From Anaerolineae bacterium (lineage in GTDB: Bacteria; Chloroflexota; Anaerolineae; B4-G1; SLSP01), in the NCBI GenBank assembly GCA_016931315.1, contig JAFGFB010000303.1, positions 1 through 33,952 on the forward strand: a DNA stretch of 33,952 nt, read 5' to 3'. The translations under genes and the position numbers were made by a program. This document shows, piece after piece, positions 33,774-33,952 of this stretch; position 1 is the first letter of the stretch; every line of letters begins with the position of its first letter. The notes beneath the pieces are model-generated. The model did not search any database and was not told where the DNA came from. It was given only the letters and a program-made list of their open reading frames with translations.

Positions 33774-33890
33774 GGGTGCGTTTCAGCTTTGGGGCAAAAG
33801 CAAGACAACTATCATGTAAACGCCTTTCCTTTGATTGATTTTTGTGATGGGTCAAATCTCCATCACAAAAATCAATTGGGTGTGTTTCAA
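33774..33890 (+). repeat. Interspersed repeat family A, copy 3, with a different hairpin
   Basis: Positions 33774-33843 match copy 1 at about 65 of 70 bases. At the TTGATTTTT block it carries a perfect 16-bp stem, TTGATTTTTGTGATGG (33835-33850) with 33860-33875, around a 9-nt loop GTCAAATCT. Neither the arms below the TGATTTT part nor the loop match copy 2. Confidence 0.8.
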
Positions 33891-33952
33891 ATGAGTTGAA
33901 AACCAGGTAGACTCAGGTACAGTAAGGTTACCACACCACCGAACCGGAGGGA

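Overview
This is a gene-dense window of about 34 kb. Gene content suggests a free-living heterotrophic bacterium of the Chloroflexota, perhaps Anaerolineae-like. The grounds are multi-PAS soluble histidine kinases, tandem BMP-type ABC importers, a UMF1-type transporter, a tocopherol-cyclase-like protein and many interspersed palindromic repeats. This placement is an inference from gene style; no rRNA or other marker is present. I saw no CRISPR array, insertion sequence, tRNA, phage module or recognisable riboswitch.

Layout. Positions 1-434 hold only degenerate repeats. Positions 435-5056 (+) encode a large cytoplasmic multi-PAS/GAF histidine kinase and a receiver-histidine kinase hybrid, separated by a pair of direct repeats and a promoter-plus-dyad region. 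Positions 5186-7104 (+) are tsaE-tsaB-rimI, the common tRNA t6A and ribosomal-protein acetylation group. A family 4 uracil-DNA glycosylase follows, then a dynamin-like GTPase, a tocopherol-cyclase-like protein and an enolase-superfamily (dipeptide epimerase-like) enzyme. An interspersed repeat separates these from an Atg22/UMF1-type MFS transporter, and a second repeat-rich gap (13337-13744) comes before murJ. murJ, a solute-binding lipoprotein, an inositol-monophosphatase-like enzyme and a secreted CAP-domain protein form a tightly coupled run (13745-18683). A YitT-family membrane protein ends this strand at a strong shared terminator (19731-19770).

Positions 19789-30976 (-) form one co-oriented cluster of ten genes. 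It holds two complete BMP/Nup-type ABC importers, a hotdog thioesterase between them and a lone FAD-binding subunit of the xanthine/CO dehydrogenase type at the 3' end. The first importer has the canonical order binding protein, ATPase, permease, permease. The second has the rotated order permease, permease, binding protein, ATPase. A near-perfect sigma70-type promoter (31131-31160) precedes the cluster with a leader of about 150 nt, a stem-loop lies after the first binding-protein gene, and three identical 14-bp palindromes precede the second. The likely theme is uptake and salvage or oxidation of nucleosides or purines, though the true substrates cannot be read from the sequence.

Positions 31189-33576 carry ribonuclease Z (-) and an MFS transporter (+), transcribed divergently from promoters whose -35 boxes overlap. 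Repeats fill the right end.

The least expected signal is the repeat landscape. There are several families of intergenic elements with conserved flanks and stem-loops whose arms differ between copies but still pair perfectly. There is also a 14-bp palindrome found three times in one gap and once inside the uracil-DNA glycosylase gene.
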